Part shown: one piece after another, positions 1 to 6,069 of the stretch | How the letters are laid out: the number at the start of each line of letters is the position of its first letter | Position numbering within the stretch: position 1 is the first letter of the stretch | Source of the DNA: Prevotella sp. | Lineage (GTDB): Bacteria; Bacteroidota; Bacteroidia; Bacteroidales; Bacteroidaceae | Direction of reading: 5' to 3' | Assembly: GCA_016283605.1 (NCBI GenBank) | Contig: JAEENF010000040.1 | Span: 1-6,069 of the forward strand | Length of the DNA: 6,069 bases | The notes under the pieces: model-generated | What the model was told of the DNA's origin: nothing | Seen by the model: the letters and a program-made list of their open reading frames with translations, nothing else | Databases searched by the model: none | Translations under genes and position numbers: made by a program

Positions 1-327
1 GCTGGTGTGTTTGGTGCCGGGCTTTGTCATGCCGTCGTCACCCAGAAGACCACCGTTCTGGTAGCAAACGGTATCAGAATGGATAACACCGTCGCCGAAG
101 TCTACGCCATAGATGTCATAAGCATCGTAAACGCCTAATTTTAGAGAAACCTCCTGGCCTACTTCACCAGCGAAGGTGCCTACGAGATCAACCTTATACA
201 TCACATCGTCAAGAGTGATGGTCATCTTACCATCATCAACATCATTACCGGTTGCGTTGTCAATATCAGTACAAGACGTAAAACCGAAAACGAGCAGCAA
301 AGCTGCAAAAATAGATAGTTTTTTCAT
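1..327 (-). CDS. Putative surface lipoprotein with PKD-like DFGDG motif, 3' end outside window
   Basis: Reading the minus strand from the ATG at 327-325 gives 109 uninterrupted codons to the window edge, so only the N-terminus is seen. The protein starts MKKLSIFAALLLVFGFTSC, a clear lipoprotein signal peptide with lipobox FTSC and lipidated Cys19. Acidic residues after the cysteine (D21, D23) resemble the Bacteroidetes surface-lipoprotein export signal. Residues 35-65 look like beta strands, and VDFGDG at residues 75-80 matches the core motif of PKD-type immunoglobulin-like domains. In Bacteroidales, lipoproteins of this build often carry leucine-rich repeats or further beta domains downstream. 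That is family knowledge and cannot be checked here. The gene is divergent from the SusCD operon, has its own promoter, and is preceded by a leader of about 40 bases. Its function is unknown; binding or adhesion at the cell surface is only an inference. The start is well supported by the signal peptide and promoter spacing. Confidence 0.85.
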   Translation of the reverse strand, partial: MKKLSIFAALLLVFGFTSCTDIDNATGNDVDDGKMTITLDDVMYKVDLVGTFAGEVGQEVSLKLGVYDAYDIYGVDFGDGVIHSDTVCYQNGGLLGDDGMTKPGTKHTS

Positions 328-372
328 TTGCTTAATGTTTTAGATTAAAATTGTGATACGTTTTTAACGTGG

Positions 373-380
373 CAAAGATA
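373..380 (-). promoter_or_regulatory. Bacteroidetes -7 promoter box for the leftward lipoprotein gene
   Basis: On the minus strand this reads TATCTTTG, a perfect match to the Bacteroidetes -7 consensus TAnnTTTG. It would start transcription near 366-369, giving a leader of about 40 bases before the ATG at 327. No good TTTG -33 element is visible at the usual 19-21 base spacing; that stretch is A/T-rich with a run of eight T on this strand. The call therefore rests on the -7 box and its position. Confidence 0.6.
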
Positions 381-461
381 CAAAAAAAATGTTTTCATTT
401 ACTATAGAGGTATCCAAAAGAAACGTAAATTAACTAAATTATGGTAATTTTAAACTTAATG

Positions 462-493
462 TTTGGTCAATTACTGTAAATTTTGTATATTTG
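462..493 (+). promoter_or_regulatory. Bacteroidetes-type promoter of the SusCD operon
   Basis: TTTG at 462-465 is followed after 20 bases by TATATTTG at 486-493. This matches the Bacteroidetes housekeeping-sigma pattern of TTTG, about 19-21 bases, then TAnnTTTG. Transcription should begin near 497-500, only about 13-16 bases before the ATG at 513, so the leader is very short. This placement also decides the start of the SusC gene: the upstream in-frame TTG at 483 overlaps the -7 box and would lie outside the transcript. Confidence 0.75.
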
Positions 494-512
494 CAGCCTA
501 AAAATTCTTAAT

Positions 513-3500
513 ATGTATAAAAAGAAATTGCTATTAACTCTCGCACTCCTGCTTTTGACGAGCATCAGCGTTTTGGCGCAAAATCAAGTCAAAGGTACGG
601 TGACCGATAGTAAAGGCGAACCCATGTATGGTGTGACGATCTCCGTCAAGAACGGAAAGCAGCACGCAGTAACAGACCTCGAAGGTCATTTCTCCATCAA
701 CGTTGCTGATAATGCGGTGCTACTGTTCAGTTTCATCGGTATGGAACCTTATCAGGCTTCTATCAAGAAGGGACAGACGAGCCTGAATGTGAAGATGAAC
801 GAGCAGACCACACAGTTGGCCGAGACAGTCGTCATCTCCACAGGTTATCAGAAACTGAGTCGTGAACGTTCTACGGCGGCCTTCGGACATGTGGACTCTA
901 CGAAGTTGAACCGTGTGATGCACAAGGATGTCCTCTCGGCGCTGGAGGGTCAGGTGGCAGGCCTTCGTATGGAGATTAATCCCAATACCGGCGAGAATAG
1001 TCCGATCCTGCGAGGCGTCGGTACGTTCTCCAATAGCGTGGGTACCCAGCCGTTGATTGTGGTTGATGATATGGCCACCAATCTGACACTCAACGAGATC
1101 AATCCCTACGATGTAGAGTCTGTGACGGTGTTGAAGGATGCCGCTGCCGCCAGTATCTATGGCGCACTGGCCGCCAACGGTGTGATTGTGGTGACCACCA
1201 AGCAGGGCAAGAGCGAGAAGACCACCATCAATGTAAATGCCGACTGGTATATCTCCACGAAACCCAACTTCGATGCGATGCACTATGCTTCGACCTCTGA
1301 TATCATTGATTACGAGACCAAGGTCTATAATGCGCGTGTGGCGAATAGTGGTAGCGTAAAGAACCTCTTCGACAGTTTCAAGACGAATTATTATAGTCCC
1401 GTCTATCAGCTTTACCGCGACCAAGCTGAAGGACTTATCTCACAGGCTGATGTGGACAAGACGCTGTCGCAATGGCGGCAGAACGACTATTACGACCAAT
1501 ATCGCAAATATGTCTGGCGTTCATCCGTCACCCAGCGGTATAACGTGTCACTCTCGCAGTCGTCGAAGCAGTCGAGTCACTTTGCCTCATTCAACTACGA
1601 ACACGACAAGAACCGTATCAAGAATGACCAAAGCGATGCCTTCACCCTCTATGTGAAGAGCAGTTTCAAGCTCGCCAAGTGGTTGACAGCCAAACTGGGT
1701 GTCGACGGACGTTTCTATAATGGTACCAGACCTGAGAACACCTATTCCAATTATACGATGCAGGAGCGTTATGCCAGCATCAAGGATGCCCAGGGGAATC
1801 TGGTCTACACGCCCTATGTCAATGTGAGTGGCTATGCCGGCAGTGCCATCAACGGGACGGTGCTTAGGAATGTCGAAGCACAGAACATCGAAGACATGAT
1901 GCCGTTCTCCTTCAACGTACTGGAATCTATTGATGAGAGTCTGACCAAGTCGCGCAACGTCCGCATGCGACCGTTTGTCAATCTCGAGGCGAAGTTCCTC
2001 AACTGGTTCCGCTACACCGTGATGTTCCAATATGAGTGGTCACAGAACCGCAGTGAGATCTATGACGAGCCCTCGACCTATCAGATGCGCATGACGCACA
2101 ATGCTTTCATCGACTCCAGCGGCGAGTGTCTCCTGCCGGCAGGCGGACGTTATAAGCAGCAGACCAACAACGCGCGCCGTTACACCTTCCGTAACCAGCT
2201 GAACTTCGAGAAGAGTTTTCTGGACTCGAAACACCATGTGAATGCCATTATGGGCTTTGAGTTGCGCGAGAATCGCACACCCCGACTGATCGAGCAACTC
2301 ATGTATGGCTATAACGACCAGGCCCTGACCTCGGTGCGTATGAACTGGCAGAGTCTGGCCAATGAGGGTTGGGAGAGTCTAATCTACGACGGCTCCCTGC
2401 GTTTCAGTGGACTTGCGACCAGTCAGAGCGAGACCTTCCACCGCTATGCCTCGTTCTATGGAAACGTAGGTTATAATTTCCTGGGCCGCTACAACCTCAC
2501 GGGCAGTATCCGTTGGGATGAGGCCGATCTCTTCGGACTCGACACCAAGAACCAGCATCATCCGCTGTGGTCTGTCGGCGGCGGCTGGAACCTGACGGAA
2601 GAGGAATGGATGAAGGGTATCTCGTGGCTGAACTTCCTGAAGCTGCGTCTGACCTATGGTGTCAATGGAAATGTAGACCAGAGTTCCACCACTTACTTCG
2701 TGGCGCGCTACCGTACGCTGAACAGCGACCCCACCAATACGCAGTATCTGAACTACTCCGACGACAACCTGCCCAATCCGAAACTGCGCTGGGAGAAGAC
2801 GTCAACCTTCAATGCTGGTATCGACTTCCGTCTGTTTAACAATATCTTAAGCGGATCGCTGGAGTTCTACAACCGTGTGGGCGATGACCTGCTGGTGCGT
2901 AAGTATCTCGATTCGACGCTGGGTGCCACACAACGTGTCATCAACAACGGTAAGATGCGCAACCAAGGCGTAGAATTGTCACTCAACGGTAATATCATCC
3001 GTACGAAAGACTGGAACTTCTCCGCAGGGCTGAACATCGCGTGGAACAAGAACAAGATGTTGCGTGTCGAGCACTCTTCAACCGACATTGCCTCGAACTT
3101 CATCACCTCACCCACCAACTACTTCATCGAAGGCACAGGCTACAACACCCTTTGGGCCTATCGTCTGAGTCGGGTGGTGAACGGCTATCCCGTAATTCTC
3201 GATGCCGACGGTAACGAGATGGCGAAGTTCGATGCCAACGGCAATCCTACGGAGGTCACCTATACCTCTACGCTGAAAGGTACGGATGCCTTGGTAAACA
3301 TGGGTAGTCTGATACCTATTTACAATGGCTCGCTCTCGCTGAACCTGCGCTGGAAGGAACTGGAGCTGAACACTCTCTTCGTCTTCTCCGGTGGCAACAA
3401 GCTGCGTATGGACGTGACGGACATGAACAGCTATCAGATGACGTCAGACCATGTAAACGACCATACCGTGAAGCACTTCTACGAGATTCCTACCGATATG

Positions 3501-3788
3501 CAACAGTATGCCGGCACTTTCTCGGAGTGGTGGCGTTATTGCGACCAGCAGGTGAAGAGTGCCGACTATATCAAGATGCGCTCCATCAACCTGGCCTATC
3601 ATCTGCCGGATGCCATCATCAAGAAACTGGGCATCGGACAGACCCGTCTGACCCTGCAGGTCAATAATCTGTTCTATTGGTCGGCCGCAGGTCACGACAT
3701 CGATCCCGAATCCTACTCTCTCAACTCTGGCACGCGTACCCTTCTGCAGCCCAAGACTTACAGTATCGGATTCTCGACAGCACTATAG
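513..3788 (+). CDS. SusC/RagA family TonB-linked outer-membrane transporter
   Basis: This 1091-residue protein is a TonB-dependent barrel that imports a ligand captured by its SusD partner, powered by TonB-ExbBD. The start at 513 gives a signal peptide (MYKKK, then LLLTLALLLL, cleavage after VLA at residue 22). The in-frame TTG at 483 is rejected because it lies inside the -7 promoter box. Residues about 25-95 form a carboxypeptidase-regulatory-like beta domain (VKGTVTDSKGEPMYGV). A TonB-box-like ETVVISTGYQ lies at 104-113. The plug follows, with the family signature VESVTVLKDAAAASIYGALA at 201-220 and NGVIVVTTKQGK after it. Residues from about 240 to the end are rich in alternating beta strands of the barrel and end in YSIGFSTAL, a beta-signal-like tail that closes on Leu rather than the usual aromatic. 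Length is typical of the family. No STN domain is present, so direct anti-sigma signalling is unlikely. It is first in an operon with the SusD-like gene 40 bases downstream. The substrate cannot be told from sequence; family assignment is firm. Confidence 0.97.
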   Translation: MYKKKLLLTLALLLLTSISVLAQNQVKGTVTDSKGEPMYGVTISVKNGKQHAVTDLEGHFSINVADNAVLLFSFIGMEPYQASIKKGQTSLNVKMNEQTTQLAETVVISTGYQKLSRERSTAAFGHVDSTKLNRVMHKDVLSALEGQVAGLRMEINPNTGENSPILRGVGTFSNSVGTQPLIVVDDMATNLTLNEINPYDVESVTVLKDAAAASIYGALAANGVIVVTTKQGKSEKTTINVNADWYISTKPNFDAMHYASTSDIIDYETKVYNARVANSGSVKNLFDSFKTNYYSPVYQLYRDQAEGLISQADVDKTLSQWRQNDYYDQYRKYVWRSSVTQRYNVSLSQSSKQSSHFASFNYEHDKNRIKNDQSDAFTLYVKSSFKLAKWLTAKLGVDGRFYNGTRPENTYSNYTMQERYASIKDAQGNLVYTPYVNVSGYAGSAINGTVLRNVEAQNIEDMMPFSFNVLESIDESLTKSRNVRMRPFVNLEAKFLNWFRYTVMFQYEWSQNRSEIYDEPSTYQMRMTHNAFIDSSGECLLPAGGRYKQQTNNARRYTFRNQLNFEKSFLDSKHHVNAIMGFELRENRTPRLIEQLMYGYNDQALTSVRMNWQSLANEGWESLIYDGSLRFSGLATSQSETFHRYASFYGNVGYNFLGRYNLTGSIRWDEADLFGLDTKNQHHPLWSVGGGWNLTEEEWMKGISWLNFLKLRLTYGVNGNVDQSSTTYFVARYRTLNSDPTNTQYLNYSDDNLPNPKLRWEKTSTFNAGIDFRLFNNILSGSLEFYNRVGDDLLVRKYLDSTLGATQRVINNGKMRNQGVELSLNGNIIRTKDWNFSAGLNIAWNKNKMLRVEHSSTDIASNFITSPTNYFIEGTGYNTLWAYRLSRVVNGYPVILDADGNEMAKFDANGNPTEVTYTSTLKGTDALVNMGSLIPIYNGSLSLNLRWKELELNTLFVFSGGNKLRMDVTDMNSYQMTSDHVNDHTVKHFYEIPTDMQQYAGTFSEWWRYCDQQVKSADYIKMRSINLAYHLPDAIIKKLGIGQTRLTLQVNNLFYWSAAGHDIDPESYSLNSGTRTLLQPKTYSIGFSTAL

Positions 3789-3828
3789 TATATTTATATT
3801 TGTAATTAATAATTAGTAATTAAGAATT
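3789..3828 (+). repeat. A/T-rich repeated spacer between SusC and SusD genes
   Basis: The 40-base gap is almost wholly A/T. It contains TAATTA-type units repeated in near-tandem (3803-3808 and 3817-3822, with AATAATTAG between them), then AAGAATT directly before the SusD ATG. I recall similar TAATTA/AAGAATT tracts as common intergenic sequence in Bacteroidales, but this was not checked. No stable G/C hairpin is present, so it does not look like a terminator, and read-through from SusC to SusD is expected. Confidence 0.55.
3795..3802 (+). promoter_or_regulatory. Possible internal -7 box upstream of the SusD gene
   Basis: TATATTTG here is identical to the -7 box of the operon promoter at 486-493. 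It lies 26 bases before the SusD start codon, which would give a leader of about 20 bases. There is no convincing TTTG at 19-21 bases upstream (the position reads TTCT at 3771-3774). In such A/T-rich sequence the match may be chance, so an internal promoter is only a possibility. Confidence 0.3.
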
Positions 3829-5304
3829 ATGATTACCAAGATAAACAAAATAAGTCGCGTGATGGTTGGTGCAATACTGTTCACTGTTCACTGTTCACTA
3901 TTCACTGCCTGTGACGACTACATCGACATCACGCCTAAGGGCTCTATCACTGTCGATTCTACCGCCCAGTATTATGAGCTGATCGTGAACCCGATGCGTT
4001 CGTACTATCCCTCGTCGTTTATCATGCTGAGTGATAACCAGTGGGCTAAGGAGTCTGACATCCTCGGCTACGAGAGTCAGTCGATGGACGCCATCAACTT
4101 CACCTTCAACGAGAAGGCCGACCGCACCATCTTGCCAGATAATAATCTCTATGAGAATATGTACAACTTCATCATGCGGTCGAATCTGATTCTCGACAAC
4201 ATTGATGAAACGACGGGTTCTCAGACGTTGAAGACGTTGGCTAAGGCTGAGGCCCGCACCTTCCGTGCCTTCGACCACTTCCTGGCGGTCAACACCTTTG
4301 CCAAGGCCTACGACCCTGCGACGGCGGCCACTGACGGGGGTGTCTGCATCATGGAACACTATGACCTCGAGGCGACGCCTGTCAAGTCGACGGTGGCTGA
4401 GGTCTACGACTTTATCATCAAGGATCTGGAGGAATCGGTCGACCAGTTGCAGGAGAAACCCGTGAACATCTATCACCCGAACAAGGCCTTCGGCTATGCC
4501 CTGCTGTCCAAGGTCTATCTGTTCCATCGCGACTGGGAGAAGGCCAAGGTGGCAGCCGAGACCTCCCTGAGGCTGAACTCTGCCCTCGTAGACTATAATG
4601 TCATCAACGATGCCGGCGGTACGGCCCGGAATAAGGACTACGCCAAAGAGAACAATCCCGAGGTGCTCAGTTATCACTGGATGTCGGGCTGGGGCGGTGG
4701 TGAGCAGGTGGCGCTGTACCACTATGGCATCATCAGTCCGGAACTGAAGCAGCTGTTCGAGGACAACGACCTGCGTTATAAGCTCTTTCTACGTGATACG
4801 GGTACCAGCATCGCCAGCTGGTTCGACTATGGCTCTGGAGCCGCCATCTGGACGCCTGTCATCACCAATCTCGACCGCTTTACCTATATGACTGTGGGTC
4901 TGCGAACGGCCGAGGTCTATCTGATCCTTGCTGAGGCCAACGCCCGTCTGAACCAGCTGGGTCAGGCTGCAGACTACGTCAATCAGTTGCGTGCCAAGCG
5001 TCTGAGCGGTAAGAACACAGCCATCGAGACACCTGCCACACAGAAGGCTATGATGGACCAGATTATCCAGGAGCGCCGCAAGGAACTGCTCTACGGCTTC
5101 AGCCGTTTCTTCGACCTGAAGCGTTTCAATACCGAACCGGAGTATCAGAAGACCATCACGCGTGTCTTCCCTGTGGTGAACGTCAGCGAAACTTATCCTC
5201 AGAAGACTTACACCCTCCAGCCCAATTCGCGGATGTATATCATCCCCTTCCCGCACTCCGCTCGTGACAAGAATCCGAACTTAACCCTGAATACAGACGA
5301 ATAA
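3829..5304 (+). CDS. SusD/RagB family outer-membrane lipoprotein
   Basis: This 491-residue lipoprotein is the ligand-binding lid that pairs with the SusC barrel at the cell surface. The signal peptide has a basic n-region (K4, K7, R10) and lipobox LFTAC with lipidated Cys28. CDDYID follows, an acidic stretch fitting the Bacteroidetes surface-export signal. Start 3829 is preferred over the internal Met12 because the latter would drop the basic n-region. Family landmarks are AEARTFRAFDHFLAV at 140-154 (helical TPR-like part), LRTAEVYLILAEANARL at 358-374, the classic IIQERRKELLYGFSRFFDLK at 412-431, and the C-terminal IIPFPHSARDKNPNL at 471-485. These cover the SusD-like N-terminal and SusD/RagB C-terminal domains at ordinary length. 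Oddly, residues 17-26 are encoded by tandem 7-base repeats (3877-3904). The gene is followed after 13 bases by a secreted-protein gene in the same operon. Ligand unknown; family assignment firm. Confidence 0.97.
   Translation: MITKINKISRVMVGAILFTVHCSLFTACDDYIDITPKGSITVDSTAQYYELIVNPMRSYYPSSFIMLSDNQWAKESDILGYESQSMDAINFTFNEKADRTILPDNNLYENMYNFIMRSNLILDNIDETTGSQTLKTLAKAEARTFRAFDHFLAVNTFAKAYDPATAATDGGVCIMEHYDLEATPVKSTVAEVYDFIIKDLEESVDQLQEKPVNIYHPNKAFGYALLSKVYLFHRDWEKAKVAAETSLRLNSALVDYNVINDAGGTARNKDYAKENNPEVLSYHWMSGWGGGEQVALYHYGIISPELKQLFEDNDLRYKLFLRDTGTSIASWFDYGSGAAIWTPVITNLDRFTYMTVGLRTAEVYLILAEANARLNQLGQAADYVNQLRAKRLSGKNTAIETPATQKAMMDQIIQERRKELLYGFSRFFDLKRFNTEPEYQKTITRVFPVVNVSETYPQKTYTLQPNSRMYIIPFPHSARDKNPNLTLNTDE
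3877..3904 (+). repeat. Tandem heptamer repeat (CTGTTCA x4) inside the SusD signal peptide
   Basis: Four 7-base units lie end to end: CTGTTCA at 3877-3883, 3884-3890 and 3891-3897, then CTATTCA at 3898-3904, with a partial CTG after. Seven is not a multiple of three, so the units are read in rotating frames and give LFTVHCSLFT, which supplies the end of the hydrophobic core and the residues just before the lipobox alanine and cysteine. Losing one unit would lead to a stop at 3980-3982, and gaining one to a stop at 3912-3914. I recall VHCSLFT-like peptides in other Bacteroidales predicted proteins, suggesting a dispersed repeat; this is unverified. Confidence 0.85.
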
Positions 5305-5317
5305 AAACAATAGCATT

Positions 5318-6069
5318 ATGAGAAAATTTTACCTGACATTTTTACTGGCCCTTGTGGCCATGATATCGTTCGCACAAGAGAAGAACGATACAACGTATGT
5401 GATGTTCGACTTCAATCAGAATCCGTGGAACTACCCCTTGACGACTACAATGAAGGGATGGGGTCCTGACTACGATGATGAGAAGGGCGCCATCTTTACC
5501 GATAAGGATTTCACCTGGCCTATTGCCGAAGGTTCTGACAAGCTCATTACGGTGACTGTCTATGCCGTAGACCTGGATGAGTATAACAAGACGGCTGTTT
5601 ATGCCAGTGTCGACAATGACGGCGATGGTCAGGCTGCCGGCTATACGGGTGAGAAGATCAATGTGCTGTTTACTAATCCCGGTACCAGAATGCGTTTCAA
5701 GGCACCTGATGGCTACAAGTTCGGAAAGATGGTCTTTTACAATTTCCATACGCCCAATTTCCTGGTTGGCGATGAATACGAAGAAGAGCATGAGTACGAA
5801 ATGAATGGTTCGACCTTCAAGCATAAGCTGAAGTTCTGGACGCCTGATTCACCGAAGAAGAATCAGTATGATTACGACATCTGGGATGGCGATGAAAAGA
5901 ATGTCCTTTTCAACTATCCGTATTTCACGGCTCATTTCATGAAGATGGACCTCCGTCTCGTGCCAGATGGCTCTGCCGTCGGCATCTCTGAGCTCCGTTC
6001 AGAAGGCCAGAGCGAAAAGGTTACAACCCTTGATGGCCGTACGGTCGAAAGATCCAGCGGTCTCCGTAA
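5318..6069 (+). CDS. Secreted protein of unknown function with T9SS-like C-terminal tail, 3' end outside window
   Basis: An open frame runs from ATG 5318 for 250 codons to the window edge without a stop. It starts MRKFYLTFLLALVAMISFAQ, a type I signal peptide with likely cleavage after SFA (residue 19). There is no lipobox, so it is not a lipoprotein. The body looks beta-rich: VMFDFNQNPWNYPL (28-41), ITVTVYAVDL (77-86), then MRFKAPDGYKFGKMVFYNF (125-143), a style I associate with repeated beta-sandwich domains of Prevotella secreted proteins. DNDGDG at 99-104 fits a DxDxDG calcium-binding loop, and 151-161 is strongly acidic. The last visible part (VGISEL at 221-226, VTTLDGRTVE at 235-244) resembles the start of a type IX secretion C-terminal tail, so probably only some 15-20 residues are missing. 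It lies 13 bases after the SusD gene, in the position where such operons encode a surface binding protein or effector. I recognise no enzyme motif and do not assign a function. Confidence 0.85.
   Translation, partial: MRKFYLTFLLALVAMISFAQEKNDTTYVMFDFNQNPWNYPLTTTMKGWGPDYDDEKGAIFTDKDFTWPIAEGSDKLITVTVYAVDLDEYNKTAVYASVDNDGDGQAAGYTGEKINVLFTNPGTRMRFKAPDGYKFGKMVFYNFHTPNFLVGDEYEEEHEYEMNGSTFKHKLKFWTPDSPKKNQYDYDIWDGDEKNVLFNYPYFTAHFMKMDLRLVPDGSAVGISELRSEGQSEKVTTLDGRTVERSSGLR

Larger units (their letters stand above)
328..512. other. Divergent intergenic region between the lipoprotein gene and the SusCD operon
   Basis: These 185 bases are strongly A/T-rich and contain no credible open reading frame. They hold one promoter in each direction, with -7 boxes at 373-380 (minus) and 486-493 (plus). 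Two short dyads are also present: ACGTT-TTT-AACGT at 358-370 and AAATG-TTTT-CATTT at 387-400. No riboswitch, small RNA or terminator could be recognised. Because both promoters share this space, a single regulator bound between them could act on both transcripts; that is inference. Confidence 0.75.

Noticed and set aside
387..400. Dyad AAATG-TTTT-CATTT as an operator or terminator
   Set aside because: Only five base pairs, A/T-rich, and next to a homopolymer run; such dyads are expected by chance here.
720..1424. Long minus-strand open frame (234 codons) inside the SusC gene
   Set aside because: It is antisense to the conserved plug region of SusC and has no signal, domain or promoter of its own; it is a shadow of codon bias.
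3789..3828. Intrinsic terminator between the SusC and SusD genes
   Set aside because: There is no G/C-rich stem; the A/T repeats would form only a very weak structure, and SusCD pairs are normally co-transcribed.
3898..4722. Minus-strand open frame of 274 codons inside the SusD gene
   Set aside because: It is fully antisense to well-conserved SusD sequence, with low-complexity content rich in Arg, Val and Ile, and no recognisable domain.
5342..5824. Minus-strand open frame of 160 codons opposite the third operon gene
   Set aside because: The plus-strand frame has a clean signal peptide, operon spacing and secretion-tail motif, so the minus frame is a shadow.
6067..6069. TAA at the very end of the window as the stop of the last gene
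   Set aside because: The gene frame from 5318 reads CGT at 6065-6067 and then AA of an incomplete codon; the TAA is out of frame, so the gene continues beyond the window unless there is a sequence error.
1..6069. CRISPR array, insertion sequence, tRNA or phage feature
   Set aside because: No spaced direct repeats, transposase-like frame, terminal inverted repeats or tRNA-like folds were seen; nearly all of the window is explained by four genes.

Overview
This window reads as chromosomal DNA of a Bacteroidales bacterium, most likely Prevotella or a close relative. Three things support this: a SusC/RagA-type TonB-linked receptor followed directly by a SusD/RagB lipoprotein, promoters of the Bacteroidetes type (TAnnTTTG -7 boxes), and A/T-rich gene starts without Shine-Dalgarno sequences. 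The genus is an inference from protein style, not something proved by the sequence.

Layout. Positions 1-327 (minus strand) hold the first 109 codons of a surface-type lipoprotein that runs off the left edge. Positions 328-512 form a divergent intergenic region with one promoter facing each way. From 513 the plus strand carries a tight operon: a SusC-like outer-membrane transporter (513-3788), a 40-base A/T-rich gap, a SusD-like lipoprotein (3829-5304), a 13-base gap, and a secreted protein of unknown function (5318 to the right edge, 250 codons visible). That last protein has a signal peptide, a predicted beta-rich body and the start of what looks like a type IX secretion (T9SS) C-terminal tail.

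How the parts fit. SusC and SusD homologues form an outer-membrane complex: the lipoprotein lids the TonB-dependent barrel and delivers a ligand, usually an oligosaccharide or peptide. The third gene sits where such operons commonly encode a surface binding protein or a secreted effector, so it probably acts on or binds the same ligand. No glycoside hydrolase, peptidase, sulfatase, sigma/anti-sigma pair or hybrid two-component regulator is in view, so the substrate cannot be named. The SusC protein lacks an N-terminal STN signalling domain, which argues against direct anti-sigma signalling.

The most unusual part is the 5' end of the SusD gene. Its start codon abuts an A/T repeat tract, and the hydrophobic core and lipobox approach of its signal peptide are encoded by four tandem 7-base repeats. 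The other notable item is the uncharacterised third gene. Otherwise this is an ordinary SusCD locus, and no clearly new system is visible in it.
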